Below, one piece after another: positions 1-8,822 of a DNA stretch of 64,000 nt. Every line of letters starts with the position of its first letter. Within the stretch, counting starts at the first letter, position 1. The DNA is taken from contig NZ_SMNQ01000025.1 of assembly GCF_004353505.1 (NCBI RefSeq), forward strand, positions 17,237-81,236, given 5' to 3'. A program made the position numbers and the translations under genes. Under the pieces are notes generated by a model. That model saw only the letters and a list, made by a program, of their open reading frames with translations. It was not told where the DNA came from and made no database searches. Origin of the DNA: Streptomyces sp. WAC05374 (lineage in GTDB: Bacteria; Actinomycetota; Actinomycetes; Streptomycetales; Streptomycetaceae).

Positions 1-197
1 AGCCGGAGGTTGGTGAGCGAGAGCTCCACCTGCGCGGCGAAGTCCCCGGGCACGGGCGCTCCGGTCTCGGTGTCGGAGGCGTACTGGCCCGCGATGAAGA
101 CGAGTTCGCCGGGGGCGGTGACGGCGTGGCTGTAGCCGAACGGGGTGGGGTCGTGCAGGGTGCCCGGGTTGGTGATGGTGCGCTGGTCGGTGGTCAC
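1..197 (-). CDS. RidA family protein (3' end outside window)
   Basis: Only the first 65 or so codons are present; the gene runs off the left edge. The visible protein starts VTTDQRTITNPGTLHDP and continues through FGYSHAV and FIAGQYASD, which is the typical N-terminal half of the RidA/YjgF/Rid superfamily (enamine/imine deaminases that relieve reactive intermediates of PLP enzymes). The GTG start is preceded by an AGGAAGGA ribosome binding site about 9 bases upstream. Which Rid subfamily it belongs to cannot be decided, because the catalytic arginine region lies outside the window. Confidence 0.75.
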   Translation of the reverse strand, partial: MTTDQRTITNPGTLHDPTPFGYSHAVTAPGELVFIAGQYASDTETGAPVPGDFAAQVELSLTNLR

Positions 198-306
198 GGT
201 GCGGTGGTCCTTCCTCGGCCGGGAGCGGAGCGCGGTGCCCCTCGCTCACCTGTGCCAACACGGCGCCCTGGAAGGTCATTCCGGCTCCGGGGCCTCCGGG
301 CGGAGG

Positions 307-1032
307 TCAGGGCGCCAGTTCGCGGGCGAAGCGGCGGACGGCGTCGGTGAAGGCGTCCGGGGCGTCGAAGTTCGCGAGGTGCCGTGCGCGGGGGATGAGT
401 TCGACGCGGGCCCGCGGGTGCGCGCGGGCGAAGTCCCGCTCGTCCGCGCGGAAGACCGTGTCCTTCTCGCCGTTCAGGATCAGCACCGGGGCCCCGACAT
501 GGCGCATCGCGCTCGCGTCGAAGCGGCCCAGGACCTCGCCCCAGGCCGCGGGCAGGGTGTGGAAGGCGTAGCCGCCCCGGATCGTCGCCTCCACCACCCG
601 GGGCGGGTAGAGCCGCCGCAGCAGCCGGTCGTTCCACCGGGCCAGCCGGTCCGCCGGCAGGCGGGGGACCAGCCCGGCCACCCACCGGTAGGGCGCCGCC
701 CACGGGCCCCGGGTGGAGGCGCTGGCGCCCGCCAGGACCAGCCCGCGCAGCCGCTGCGGACACCGCCGCGCGAACTCCAGCGCGGCGTACCCGCCCAGCG
801 AGTGCCCGACGACCAGGGCGGGCCCGCGGCCGAGCGCGTCCACCGCGCCGGCGATGACGTCCGTCGCGGCGCTCAGGCTCCAGGGCTCGTCCGCGCGCTC
901 CCCGTGGCCGGGCAGGTCGACGGCGGCCACCGGGAACTCGTCCTCGAGCGCCGCGAGTTGCACGCTCCACTGCCCCGCGCTGAAGCGCGTCCCGTGCACG
1001 AACACCACGGGCACCGCGTCCGCCGCCGTCAT
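307..1032 (-). CDS. alpha/beta hydrolase
   Basis: A 241-residue single-domain alpha/beta hydrolase. The oxyanion-loop motif FVHG lies at residues 11-14, the nucleophile elbow GHSLGG at 76-81 (Ser78), a likely acid Asp191 in the strand ending LILNGEKD, and the general-base His218 in RARHLANF. The length is normal for small bacterial esterases, lipases and cofactor-free hydrolases of the AB hydrolase_1 family. No signal peptide is seen, so it should be cytoplasmic. The substrate cannot be read from the sequence, and its neighbours (RidA, GNAT) do not suggest a pathway. Confidence 0.85.
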   Translation of the reverse strand: MTAADAVPVVFVHGTRFSAGQWSVQLAALEDEFPVAAVDLPGHGERADEPWSLSAATDVIAGAVDALGRGPALVVGHSLGGYAALEFARRCPQRLRGLVLAGASASTRGPWAAPYRWVAGLVPRLPADRLARWNDRLLRRLYPPRVVEATIRGGYAFHTLPAAWGEVLGRFDASAMRHVGAPVLILNGEKDTVFRADERDFARAHPRARVELIPRARHLANFDAPDAFTDAVRRFARELAP

Positions 1033-1086
1033 CCGTTTCCCCCCGTCGGCATGGTCCTGCGACGGACCCTACCGGCGGCGTTCCGG

Positions 1087-1794
1087 TCACGGGCTCCCGG
1101 GAGTGCGGTATCCCTGGAAGGTCACGTGCCGGCGGGTTGTGAAGCCGAGCCGCTCGTACAGCGCGATCGCGCCCGTGTTCGCCTCGGCGACGTGCAGGAA
1201 GGGGCGCTCGCCGCGGGCCACGACGCGCGCGGCCAGCGCGGCGACCAGGCGGGCCGCGTGGCCCCGGCCGCGTGCCCCGGGAGCCGTGCAGACGGCGCTG
1301 ATCTCGGTCCAGCCCGGAGGCCGCAGCCGTTCACCCGCCATCGCCACCAGCGCGCCGTTGTCACGGACACCGAGGTAGGTGCCCATCTCCAGGGTGCGCG
1401 GCCAGAACGGCCCCGGCCGGGTCAGTGCCACGAGGTCGAGCATCTCGGGCACGTCGTCGGGCCCCAGTTCCACCACACCGGCGGTGGACGGAAGGCCGGG
1501 CGGTGCCCCGGCGGGCAGGACGAGCTGGCGGCCCTCGAGGAAGAAGACCGGCTCCCAGCCGGCGGGCGGGGGCGCCGCGTTGCTGAACATGTCGGCGAGC
1601 TCGCCCGGGCCGAGCAGCTCGGCGAGGTCGGCCCAGTCCGCCGCGTCCGGGTCGGCGGGCAGGGCGCAGAAGGTCGCGACGGCCGGTACGTACCCGGCGG
1701 CCCGGCCCACCGTGCGGGCGAGGTGCGCGTGCGGGCCGCGCAGCGACCGGCCCACCGGGTCGTCGAGTACCAGGGCGTCGTCGTGGCCCACCAT
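1087..1794 (-). CDS. GNAT family N-acetyltransferase
   Basis: The C-terminal third carries the GNAT acetyl-CoA signature: a beta-strand (EISAVCTAP) followed by the pyrophosphate loop GARGRGHAARLV and the closing ANTGAIALYERLGF motif. The N-terminal half is a divergent FR47-like domain. I place the start at the ATG beginning MVGHDDALVL because GAGAGG lies about 8 bases upstream; the reading frame stays open a further 19 codons upstream without a better start. The protein is 235 residues. The acceptor substrate is unknown. Confidence 0.8.
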   Translation of the reverse strand: MVGHDDALVLDDPVGRSLRGPHAHLARTVGRAAGYVPAVATFCALPADPDAADWADLAELLGPGELADMFSNAAPPPAGWEPVFFLEGRQLVLPAGAPPGLPSTAGVVELGPDDVPEMLDLVALTRPGPFWPRTLEMGTYLGVRDNGALVAMAGERLRPPGWTEISAVCTAPGARGRGHAARLVAALAARVVARGERPFLHVAEANTGAIALYERLGFTTRRHVTFQGYRTPGSP

Positions 1795-2095
1795 CGTGCC
1801 GTGCCTCTCGGGTCGTCGTGGGGCGGACGGCGACGCGCCGTCGCCGTACACGCGGGGGCGTCGGTCCGCCGCGGGAGACGGCGGCCGGGCCGGCGTCCTT
1901 CCCGCTGCCGCAGTCTAGGCACCGGTGATCACGCCGGAGGCACCGGGTACGCGGGGCCCGGCCGCCCATATCCGGTTGCCCGCCCGGGACGGCCGGGGAT
2001 GCAATGGCCGGCGACGGCCGTCCGGGCCCCCCGCCACGGCGGGAGGGCACCCGGGCACGCCGTGTCCGCCTCGCGCCCACGGGAGACACCGACAC
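1795..2095. other. intergenic region between divergent genes
   Basis: About 300 bases lie between the divergently transcribed GNAT gene and the periplasmic-binding-fold gene. It must hold both promoters. I saw no clear inverted repeat, RNA element or small gene; open frames here look like antisense shadows. Confidence 0.5.
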
Positions 2096-3217
2096 ATGAA
2101 CACCACGCCACCGCACCCCTCTTCGCCGCGAGCGGAGAGGGCCGGCGGAACGCCCGTCCGGATCGGCGCCCTCGCGCCCCTGACACGGCCCGGCTGGGCC
2201 GAGGCGGGCCACCACCTGCTCGCCGGGCTCGAGCTGGCCGTCGGTGACGTCAACGACGCCGGCGGAATCTCCGGCAGGCCACTGGAGCTGGTGGTACGGG
2301 ACACCGCGGCCGATCCGGGGAAGGCCGAGGCGGCCGTGGACGAACTGGCGCACCTGGGCGTGGCCGCCCTGGCGGGGGAGTACCACAGCGTCGTCGCCCG
2401 CGCCGCCGCCGCCCGGGCCGACGCCCTCGGCCTGCCGTTCCTCTGCTCGTCGGCGGTGCTCGACGCGCTCACCGAACAGCCGGCACCGTCGGTCGCGCGC
2501 CTCTCCCCGCCGCAGTCCCGCGGCTGGCGGACCTACGCGGACTTCCTCCTCGGCGCGGGCCACCGCCACATCGCCGTCGCCGCCCAGCCGAGCGTCTACT
2601 GGGCGTGCGGGACCCGCGTGCTGCGCGACCACCTCACCCCGCGGGGCGGCACCGTGACCGAGCTGGACCTCGGCGCGCTCACCCCGGCGGACGTGTGCGA
2701 CGCGCTCGCCGGTCACCGGGCGACCGCCCTGCTCCTCCTGGCCGGCCACCCTGACCCGGCGGTGCCGGTCGTCCGGGCCGTCCGCCGCGACCGGCGCCTC
2801 GCCGGGACGCTGATCGGCGCTCCGGCCGGGCAGCCGGAGTTCGCCACGTGGGCGGCGCTGCTGGGCGGCGACGGCGCCGGAGTCCCCTTCCTGCGCTACC
2901 TGCCCGAGCGCCTCACCCCGCTCGGCGTACGCGTCGGGGCGGTGCTGCGCGAACGGCTCGCCGCGGCGCCGTCGTTCGTCGCCTACGAGGGCTACGACAC
3001 CATCACCGTCCTCGCCGAGGCGCTGCGCGCGCACGGCGCGGACCGCGCACACCTCGCCGCGTCCTGGCCGGGTGTGGCGGTCGACGGCACCCGCGGGCGG
3101 GTCCGGTTCTCCCGTACGCCGGGCAGCAGCGTGTGGCAGTGGGCCGGGGCACCCGTCCAGGTCGTCGACCGGGACCCGGCCGAACCCGGCCGCTTCCGCG
3201 TCCTGCACACCGGCTGA
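2096..3217 (+). CDS. periplasmic-binding-protein-like (type I) receptor-family protein, no signal peptide
   Basis: The 373-residue product matches the fold of branched-chain amino acid/urea substrate-binding proteins: RIGALAPLT near residue 20, LELAVGDVNDAGGISGRPLEL near 45-65 (the classic AVxxINxxGGixGrplel motif), a hinge strand ALAGEYHS, and FVAYEGYDTITVLAEALR near 300. The start is the ATG at MNTTPPHP, preceded by GGGAG. There is no signal peptide or lipobox, so unlike ABC transporter receptors it should stay inside the cell. No permease or ATPase gene is next to it. It may act as a cytoplasmic ligand sensor, but that is inference. Confidence 0.75.
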   Translation: MNTTPPHPSSPRAERAGGTPVRIGALAPLTRPGWAEAGHHLLAGLELAVGDVNDAGGISGRPLELVVRDTAADPGKAEAAVDELAHLGVAALAGEYHSVVARAAAARADALGLPFLCSSAVLDALTEQPAPSVARLSPPQSRGWRTYADFLLGAGHRHIAVAAQPSVYWACGTRVLRDHLTPRGGTVTELDLGALTPADVCDALAGHRATALLLLAGHPDPAVPVVRAVRRDRRLAGTLIGAPAGQPEFATWAALLGGDGAGVPFLRYLPERLTPLGVRVGAVLRERLAAAPSFVAYEGYDTITVLAEALRAHGADRAHLAASWPGVAVDGTRGRVRFSRTPGSSVWQWAGAPVQVVDRDPAEPGRFRVLHTG

Positions 3218-3276
3218 GGGGACGTGAGTACGGGTACTCATGTGGCGGGCCGCGCCCGGTCCGTACGGTCGGCCCC

Positions 3277-3834
3277 ATGAGGAGAACCGTCGCGCTGTGC
3301 GCCCTGCTGGTGGCCGTCCTGTCCCAGGCGGGCTGCTCCGTGCTGGAGCCGGACTACCCCTCCGGCGACCCGGCGCGGCTCACCCAGCGCCTGACGGACC
3401 GCGCGCAGTGGGCGTACGACGCGATGGACCTGCCGCCCCACAAGGCGGTGAACCCCAGCCACGTCACCCCGGGGTACAACTGCAACGCGGGCGGCTTCAC
3501 CATCGACGAGATGGCGCCCGACGTCGTCACCTACGGCCTGAGGTGGACGGTCGAGGACGTCCCGGCCGACGTCGCCCGGGCCACGGAAGCGCGGCTGCGC
3601 CGCCAGTTCACCGCCGCCGACTGGAGCCTCACCCACGACGGCAACCGCCGGGTCGGGGACCACGTCGAGTTCGGGTTCCGCTTCGAGGACCCGGCAACGG
3701 GCGACATGTTCGACCTGCGGTGGAACAACTCGACCACCTCGCTGTTCCTGTCCGGCTACACCCCCTGCGCGCGGATACCCCGGTCCGAGGCCGACACCCC
3801 GTCGCCGCGGACCTGGACCCCGCGCGCCTCCTGA
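3277..3834 (+). CDS. small lipoprotein
   Basis: A 185-residue protein with a short basic start (MRRT), a hydrophobic core (VALCALLVAVL) and a lipobox LSQAGC with Cys20, so it is expected to be lipid-anchored on the outer face of the membrane. The mature part has two cysteines (in YNCNAG and TPCARIP) and no catalytic motif I recognise. It starts 59 bases after the binding-protein-like gene and ends only 13 bases from the convergent ferritin-like gene. Function unknown. Confidence 0.8.
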   Translation: MRRTVALCALLVAVLSQAGCSVLEPDYPSGDPARLTQRLTDRAQWAYDAMDLPPHKAVNPSHVTPGYNCNAGGFTIDEMAPDVVTYGLRWTVEDVPADVARATEARLRRQFTAADWSLTHDGNRRVGDHVEFGFRFEDPATGDMFDLRWNNSTTSLFLSGYTPCARIPRSEADTPSPRTWTPRAS

Positions 3835-3847
3835 GCCGGGCGGCCGG

Positions 3848-4918
3848 TCACGGCTCGTCCACCACGTAGCGGAACTCCGGTCCGAAGGTCTTCCCGCTGC
3901 CGTCGGGCAGCGGCGTGCGCATCAGGGCCTGGGCGGGGGTCCGCAGCCGGAACATCTGCCCGATCGCGTCGCCCAGCAGCTCCTCCGCCGTGGCCGGGTC
4001 CTCGGCCTGCCAGGCGCGCTCCAGGAAGCGGAGGAGCTGGCTGAAGTGGCGGTTGAAGGTGTCGAGACGGGTGCGCACCTCGTCCGGGACGGGTACGCCG
4101 CCCTGCGCCCAGCCGCCCGCCGGCACCGTTCCCATCGGATGGGCGCTGGGCAGGGGCAGCTCGTCGCCCTGGAAGTCGAACCCCGGTGGATCGTCCGACA
4201 CGCGGACCAGCCTGCGCCCGTGGAACATCTCCCGGAACGCGTAGAAGTGGGCGAGCTCGCCGGTGGGGCCGGGGAACGGGTTCTCCGGTGACGCGGTGGT
4301 GCCCTCGCCCTGCTCCTTGATGATCCGCACGGCCGCCTCGACGCCCTCGAGCGAGGTGAGCGGGACGATGTCGTTCCCCGCGCCGTGGCCCGACATGTCC
4401 GCCTCGAGCTGCCGCGTCCCCTTGATCAGCTCCGGCCGGGCCCGGAAGGCCTCCAGGACGGCCTGGTAGAAGGCGCCGATCGAGGTGTGCACGTCCACGT
4501 CCTCGGCCACGGGGTCGTCCGGCCGCTCGATGCGGGAGTACATGTCGACGGCTTCCTTGCTGAGCCCCATGAGCGCCACCTCCAGCCCCGGCTGCACCCC
4601 GCCGGGCAGCGGTCCCGGGTACGCCGGCACCAGGGCGGCGTCGGCGATGCGCGGCACCCCGCCGATGGTGGTGAGCATGTTGCAGACCAGGCCCATGTGC
4701 GACATCTCGTCGAAGACGATGGCGTGGATCGTCCGGGCGACGTCCGAGTCGTCGTCCTCGATCGACCACAGGCCGCACAGGTAGGGCGGAAGTGTGGCGA
4801 GTTCCAGCATGATGGCCTGTTGCAGCGCCTGCTTCAGCCAGAGTTCGTCGTGCTCCTCGGCGGGGGCCCGCATGAGCTCGACGATCGCGTTGCTCCGGTG
4901 GTTGACGACACTCGACAC
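3848..4918 (-). CDS. ferritin-like domain protein (VioB/RebD-type iminophenyl-pyruvate dimer synthase-like fold)
   Basis: A 356-residue protein. Its N-terminal ferritin-like domain contains LKQALQQAIMLELATLPPYL and later IHAIVFDEMSHMGLVCNML. The paired E...E and ExxH helices are those of the ferritin-like domain first described in VioB, RebD and StaD. Stand-alone members are common in Streptomyces and fungi, with largely unknown roles. The C-terminal half (residues about 160-356) is soluble with no clear motif. The GTG start follows GAGGAG. A diiron site is plausible from the E/H residues, but activity is not established. Confidence 0.7.
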   Translation of the reverse strand: MSSVVNHRSNAIVELMRAPAEEHDELWLKQALQQAIMLELATLPPYLCGLWSIEDDDSDVARTIHAIVFDEMSHMGLVCNMLTTIGGVPRIADAALVPAYPGPLPGGVQPGLEVALMGLSKEAVDMYSRIERPDDPVAEDVDVHTSIGAFYQAVLEAFRARPELIKGTRQLEADMSGHGAGNDIVPLTSLEGVEAAVRIIKEQGEGTTASPENPFPGPTGELAHFYAFREMFHGRRLVRVSDDPPGFDFQGDELPLPSAHPMGTVPAGGWAQGGVPVPDEVRTRLDTFNRHFSQLLRFLERAWQAEDPATAEELLGDAIGQMFRLRTPAQALMRTPLPDGSGKTFGPEFRYVVDEP

Positions 4919-5081
4919 GCGCGCTCCTCGTCATCGGGGGTACGCGGCCATCATCGGCGGCCCGCCCGGGCGGCCGGTGCCGCACACCGGTGCGATGTTC
5001 GAGTCCACCCGTTCGGTCGACGACCCCCGCCGGCCCGGCCGCCCCCCTCGTGGCGGCCGAGCCGGGTCCCCGCGCCGGGGG

Positions 5082-6638
5082 TCAGCGGGTCAGGTGGGTG
5101 ATCACCGAGCGCATCGCCCGGCGCATGGCCGGGACGGTGTCCTCGGGCGGGTCGATGGTCTCGAAGCCGTGGTGGCCGTCGGGGACGTCGACCACTTCCA
5201 GGTGCGCCGCGCTGTTTCCGGCAGCGGTCACGAACGCCTCGACGGTGGCGGCGATCTCGGGGCTCTCCCGCCCCGCGCGCAGGAGTACCACCGGCAGGGC
5301 GCCCGCGTGCGCGACCGCCCGGGCGGGCCGGAAACGGCCGCCGGACAGGCCCCAGTTGGGGAGCGGGGCCAGCACCGGGTAGGAGGCGGCCAGGCAGCGC
5401 AGCCAGGCCGGGGGAGCCGCCAGCCAATCGGCGGTGAGCAGACCGCCCCCGGAGAAGAACCACAGGGCGACCCGGTCGGCGTCCACCCGCGGGTCGGCCC
5501 GCACCAGTTCCACCGCTGCGGCGACGTCCCCGGCCGCGCGCTCGTAGTCGCCCACGTCGTGCAGCCGGTGGTCGAGGGTCGCGCCGACCATGCCCTCGGC
5601 GGCCGCCAGACGGGCGTACCCGACCATGGTCGGCCAGTCGCGCGGGGTCGGCCGGCCACCGGCGGGCACCGGGCCGCCGTGCACGAGGACCACGGCCGGC
5701 CGCGGGCCGTCCGCCGCCGGGACGTACAGGTCGACGTGGTCCCTGCGGTCCCGGGGCACCTCGGGCACGTCGAGCGGGAACGGGCGCAGGTGGGCGGGCG
5801 TGCCGCCGGCGCCGGCCGGCCGCAGGCGGTGCCCCTCGCCGGCGGCGGCCCGCAGCAGGACGTCCGCCAGGTCGGCGGGGCAGGACAGCATCGGCCAGTG
5901 TCCGGTGGGCAGTTCGAAGAAGCCGACCCGCGTATCGGTCAGGGCCGCGAGGGTGGGGTCGCCGAGGTCCACGAGCCGCTGCACCAGCTCGATGGTGGCG
6001 CCGTTGCCGGTGCACAGCACCCCGGTCGTGGGCACCGAGGCGAACGCCCCGCCCAGTCGCAGCGGCTGGAGCAGCGTGCCCAGCGGCTGCGGCGCGGCCA
6101 GGGCGGTGAGCCGGTCCAGTGCCGCGTCGCCGAGGCCGGCCGTGCTGCCCCAGCGCTGCCACTGCTCCCGCCCCGGCGGCGGCAACTCGCCCGCGTACCC
6201 GCCCTGGCGGGCCCGCTCGGCGAGCCGCGCCCGCGTCTCCTGGTCCGGTACGGCGGCCAGGGCCGGGAGCCCGTTCCGCGGCATCCCGCAGTCCAGGTAC
6301 ACCACGCGGGCGACGCGCTCCGGCCGCCGGTCGGCGGCGCCGAGCACCGGGTGGATGCCGTAGTCGTGCCCGACGAGCACGATCTCCCGCCCGGAGCCCC
6401 TGGCACCCGCGTCCACCGTGCCGGTGTCGGGTCCCGCGTCCACCGCGTCGATCGCCGCGATCACGTCCGCGATGTGCGTCTCCAGGTCGGCACCGGCCGG
6501 CGGGGCGGGCCGGTCCGGGTCGATGCCGGTGAGCGGGACCGCGTGCACCTCGCCGCCCGCCCGAACCAGTTGGGCGGCCGTCTCCCGCCACACCTGGGTG
6601 CCGGTGAACACGCCCGCCACCATGAGGAACACGGTCAT
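5082..6638 (-). CDS. tandem alpha/beta hydrolase (two-domain fusion)
   Basis: A 518-residue protein made of two alpha/beta hydrolase units. Domain 1 (about residues 1-265) has an elbow GHDYG at 90-94, with Asp92 where serine hydrolases have Ser; this is the arrangement of haloalkane dehalogenases and epoxide hydrolases. Domain 2 (about 290-518) has an oxyanion motif LVHGGP at 318-323 and the elbow FFSGGG at 394-399 (Ser396), with a late His in DGHHGFET, as in dienelactone-hydrolase-like enzymes. The ATG start follows GAGGAG. The gene diverges from a MerR regulator across a 127-base gap, which suggests regulation by it. Confidence 0.8.
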   Translation of the reverse strand: MTVFLMVAGVFTGTQVWRETAAQLVRAGGEVHAVPLTGIDPDRPAPPAGADLETHIADVIAAIDAVDAGPDTGTVDAGARGSGREIVLVGHDYGIHPVLGAADRRPERVARVVYLDCGMPRNGLPALAAVPDQETRARLAERARQGGYAGELPPPGREQWQRWGSTAGLGDAALDRLTALAAPQPLGTLLQPLRLGGAFASVPTTGVLCTGNGATIELVQRLVDLGDPTLAALTDTRVGFFELPTGHWPMLSCPADLADVLLRAAAGEGHRLRPAGAGGTPAHLRPFPLDVPEVPRDRRDHVDLYVPAADGPRPAVVLVHGGPVPAGGRPTPRDWPTMVGYARLAAAEGMVGATLDHRLHDVGDYERAAGDVAAAVELVRADPRVDADRVALWFFSGGGLLTADWLAAPPAWLRCLAASYPVLAPLPNWGLSGGRFRPARAVAHAGALPVVLLRAGRESPEIAATVEAFVTAAGNSAAHLEVVDVPDGHHGFETIDPPEDTVPAMRRAMRSVITHLTR

Positions 6639-6735
6639 GGTTCTCTCCTCGGTCCGTCGCATGGCGTCGCGCCGGTCGCGTACGCCGTGGTCCGCGGACC
6701 GGACCGGGTGCCCGGGCCGCGCGCCGGTACCGTAG

Positions 6736-6756
6736 GAACTCCCCCGGAGGGAGATT
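6736..6756. promoter_or_regulatory. probable MerR operator upstream of the regulator gene
   Basis: The arms GAACTCCC and GGGAG-A-TTC form a near-perfect inverted repeat around CCGGA (core CTCCC at 6739-6743, GGGAG at 6749-6753). It ends about 10 bases before the regulator start codon and also overlaps its ribosome binding site. MerR-family proteins bind such short dyads. Autoregulation, with possible control of the divergent hydrolase, is inferred. Confidence 0.5.
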
Positions 6757-6765
6757 CAACCGTCC

Positions 6766-7704
6766 ATGTCGCACGAGGCCGTCTGGAGCATCGGAGAGCT
6801 CGCCGAGCGCGCGGGTGCCACCGTGAAGACCGTCCGCTTCTACTCCGACCGGGGCCTGCTGCCCGAGGCGTCCCGCAGCGGCGGCGGACACCGCCGGTAC
6901 GGCCCCGAGGCGCTGGAGCGGCTGCGGCTGATCCGCTCGCTGCGCGCCCTCGACCTGCCGCTGCCCGAGGTGCGCCGCGTCGTCGAGGACGAGGACGCGG
7001 CGGGCCGCGTGCTGGAGGACGCCGTGGCCGGCCGGCTGCGGGAACTGGGCGGTGAGCTGAGGGCCCTGCGCTGGCGGGAGGCGGCGCTGCGGCTGGTGCG
7101 GGAGTGCCCGCCCGCGCAGCGCGCCGAGCGGCTGCGGCTCCTGGGCGCGGTGAGCACCCCGCCGAGCACGGCACCGCTCGTCCGGTTCTGGCGTGCCTGG
7201 CTGCCGCCCCGGACGCCGGCCCGGGCGGCGGCGGCGTTCCTGGAGGTGGCCGTCCCGCAGCCGCCCGACGAGCCGGACCCGGCGCAGGTGCTCGCCTTCG
7301 CCCACCTGCACGCGCTGACGACCGCGCCCTGCCCGCCCGGCCGGCAGCCCCAGCCGGACGTGCACCGGGTGGCCGGTGCCGGCGGGGCGGCCCTGCTGTA
7401 CGCGGGGCTGGCCGAGGCGTACGAGCTGGCGGGCCCGCACCTGCGCCGGGGGCGGGAGCCGTACGCGGGTGAGGCGCTGGACGCCTACGTCGCCGCGTAC
7501 GCGAGCGCGTACGGCGGCCGGGACACCCGGGACTTCCGCCGTGTGCTGGCCGAGCGGCTCGGCGCACAGCCGCGTCTGGACCGGTACTGGGAACTGGCGG
7601 CCGTGGTGTGGACGCCGCCGGGCGGGCCGCCGGAGCCGACGCCGGGCTCCGCGGACGACTGGCTGCGCGCGGCCCTGGAGCGGGACAACGCCCGTGCGGC
7701 GTAG
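6766..7704 (+). CDS. MerR family transcriptional regulator
   Basis: The N-terminal 70 residues are a MerR winged helix-turn-helix: WSIGELAERAGATVKTVRFY, then DRGLLPEASRSGGGHRRY and an ALERLRLIRSLRALDLPL helix. A long dimerisation helix follows to about residue 115. The remaining 190 residues are an alpha-helical effector domain rich in Ala, Pro and Arg with no recognised ligand motif. At 312 residues it belongs to the longer, drug- or metabolite-sensing members rather than the metal sensors. It diverges from the tandem hydrolase gene. Confidence 0.88.
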   Translation: MSHEAVWSIGELAERAGATVKTVRFYSDRGLLPEASRSGGGHRRYGPEALERLRLIRSLRALDLPLPEVRRVVEDEDAAGRVLEDAVAGRLRELGGELRALRWREAALRLVRECPPAQRAERLRLLGAVSTPPSTAPLVRFWRAWLPPRTPARAAAAFLEVAVPQPPDEPDPAQVLAFAHLHALTTAPCPPGRQPQPDVHRVAGAGGAALLYAGLAEAYELAGPHLRRGREPYAGEALDAYVAAYASAYGGRDTRDFRRVLAERLGAQPRLDRYWELAAVVWTPPGGPPEPTPGSADDWLRAALERDNARAA

Positions 7705-7755
7705 CGGTGTTCACCGGTTCCTCCGGAGCCGCGGACGGGCCGGCGGAGGCGTGGC

Positions 7756-8712
7756 TCACCGGGTGCGGAACGCCTGCCGGTAGGCCGTCGGGGTGACGCC
7801 GGTCGTGGCGGCGAGGTGCCGGCGCAGCGAGACGGCGGTGCCGAAACCGGCCCGGGCGGCGACCTGGTCCACCGTCAGGTCGCTGGTCTCCAGCAGCCGC
7901 CGGGCGTGCTCGGTGCGCTGCTGGGTGAGCCACTGCCCGGGCGGCATCCCGACCTCGTCGTGGAAGCGCCGGCAGAAGGTGCGGACGCTCATCCGGGCGT
8001 GCTTGGCCAGTTCGGCCAGCGGCAGGGGGCGGTGGAGCCGGCCGAGGGCCCACTCGCGGGTGGGGCCCGTGGTGGTGGCCGACGGCTCGGGCACGGGGCG
8101 CTCGATGTACTGGGCCTGGCCGCCTTCCCGCCACGGCGGCACCACGCAGAGCCTGGCCACGCGGTTGGCGGTCTCGCTGCCGTGGTCGCGGCGCACCAGG
8201 TGCAGGCAGAGGTCGAGCCCGGCGGCGACGCCCGCCGCGGTGAGGACGCGGCCGTCGTCGACGAAGAGCACGTTGGCGTCGACCCGTACCCGGGGGAAGG
8301 TCCGCTGGAAGCGGTCGGACTCGTTCCAGTGCGTGGTGGCGGGGCGGCCGTCCAGGAGCCCGGCGGCGGCCAGGACGTACGAGGCAGTGCAGATCGAGAC
8401 GATGCGGGCACCGGCCGGCAGGAGCCCCAGCGCGGTGGCCAACTCCTCGGGCAGCCAGTCCCGCCGCTCGTCCGGCCCGCAGGTGAAGGGGGGTATGACC
8501 AGGGTGTCCGCGGTGCGCAGCGCCTGGCTGTCGTGGGTCACCGCGAGGGCGAAGTCGGCGCTGGTGGTGACGGGGCCACCGTCCAGGCTGCACGTGGTGA
8601 CCTCGTACAGCGGTGTGCCGTCGGGACCGGTGGCGGTGCCGAAGATCCGCACGGGGATGCTGAGTTCGAAGGGGTAGACGCCCTCGAGGGCCAGAACGAC
8701 GACGCGGTGCAA
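7756..8712 (-). CDS. GlxA-type AraC family transcriptional regulator (DJ-1/PfpI sensor domain)
   Basis: The N-terminal part (about residues 1-185) is a class I glutamine amidotransferase/DJ-1-like domain: HRVVVLALEGVYPFELSIP, then IVSICTASYVLAAAGLLDGR with the Cys at the nucleophile elbow. The C-terminal part is an AraC helix-turn-helix pair (RMSVRTFCRRFHDEVGMPP and DQVAARAGFGTAVSLRRHL). I take a TTG start (LHRVVV), because AAAGGA lies 9 bases upstream and the sensor domain begins there; the frame is open about 60 codons further but that stretch does not look like the family. It diverges from the oxidoreductase gene at 8823. Confidence 0.85.
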   Translation of the reverse strand: MHRVVVLALEGVYPFELSIPVRIFGTATGPDGTPLYEVTTCSLDGGPVTTSADFALAVTHDSQALRTADTLVIPPFTCGPDERRDWLPEELATALGLLPAGARIVSICTASYVLAAAGLLDGRPATTHWNESDRFQRTFPRVRVDANVLFVDDGRVLTAAGVAAGLDLCLHLVRRDHGSETANRVARLCVVPPWREGGQAQYIERPVPEPSATTTGPTREWALGRLHRPLPLAELAKHARMSVRTFCRRFHDEVGMPPGQWLTQQRTEHARRLLETSDLTVDQVAARAGFGTAVSLRRHLAATTGVTPTAYRQAFRTR

Positions 8713-8822
8713 TGGCAAGATCCTTTCCGGGCATGGCCATCGGGCCACTCGTGCCGGCCGGCGGCGGACGAGAACCTTGATCCAAGCAGGGCACGACAGC
8801 CCGTGAGGACAAGGGGGATGCG

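Noticed and set aside
145..2247. Long plus-strand open frame across the RidA, hydrolase and GNAT genes
   Set aside because: Composition is Arg/Gly/Pro-rich with no family match; it is an antisense shadow typical of high-GC DNA. Other long opposing frames (for example 4951-7440, 58766-61543) were dismissed for the same reason.
1361..3241. Long minus-strand frame across the binding-protein gene
   Set aside because: It lies opposite a gene with clear family motifs and shows shadow composition.
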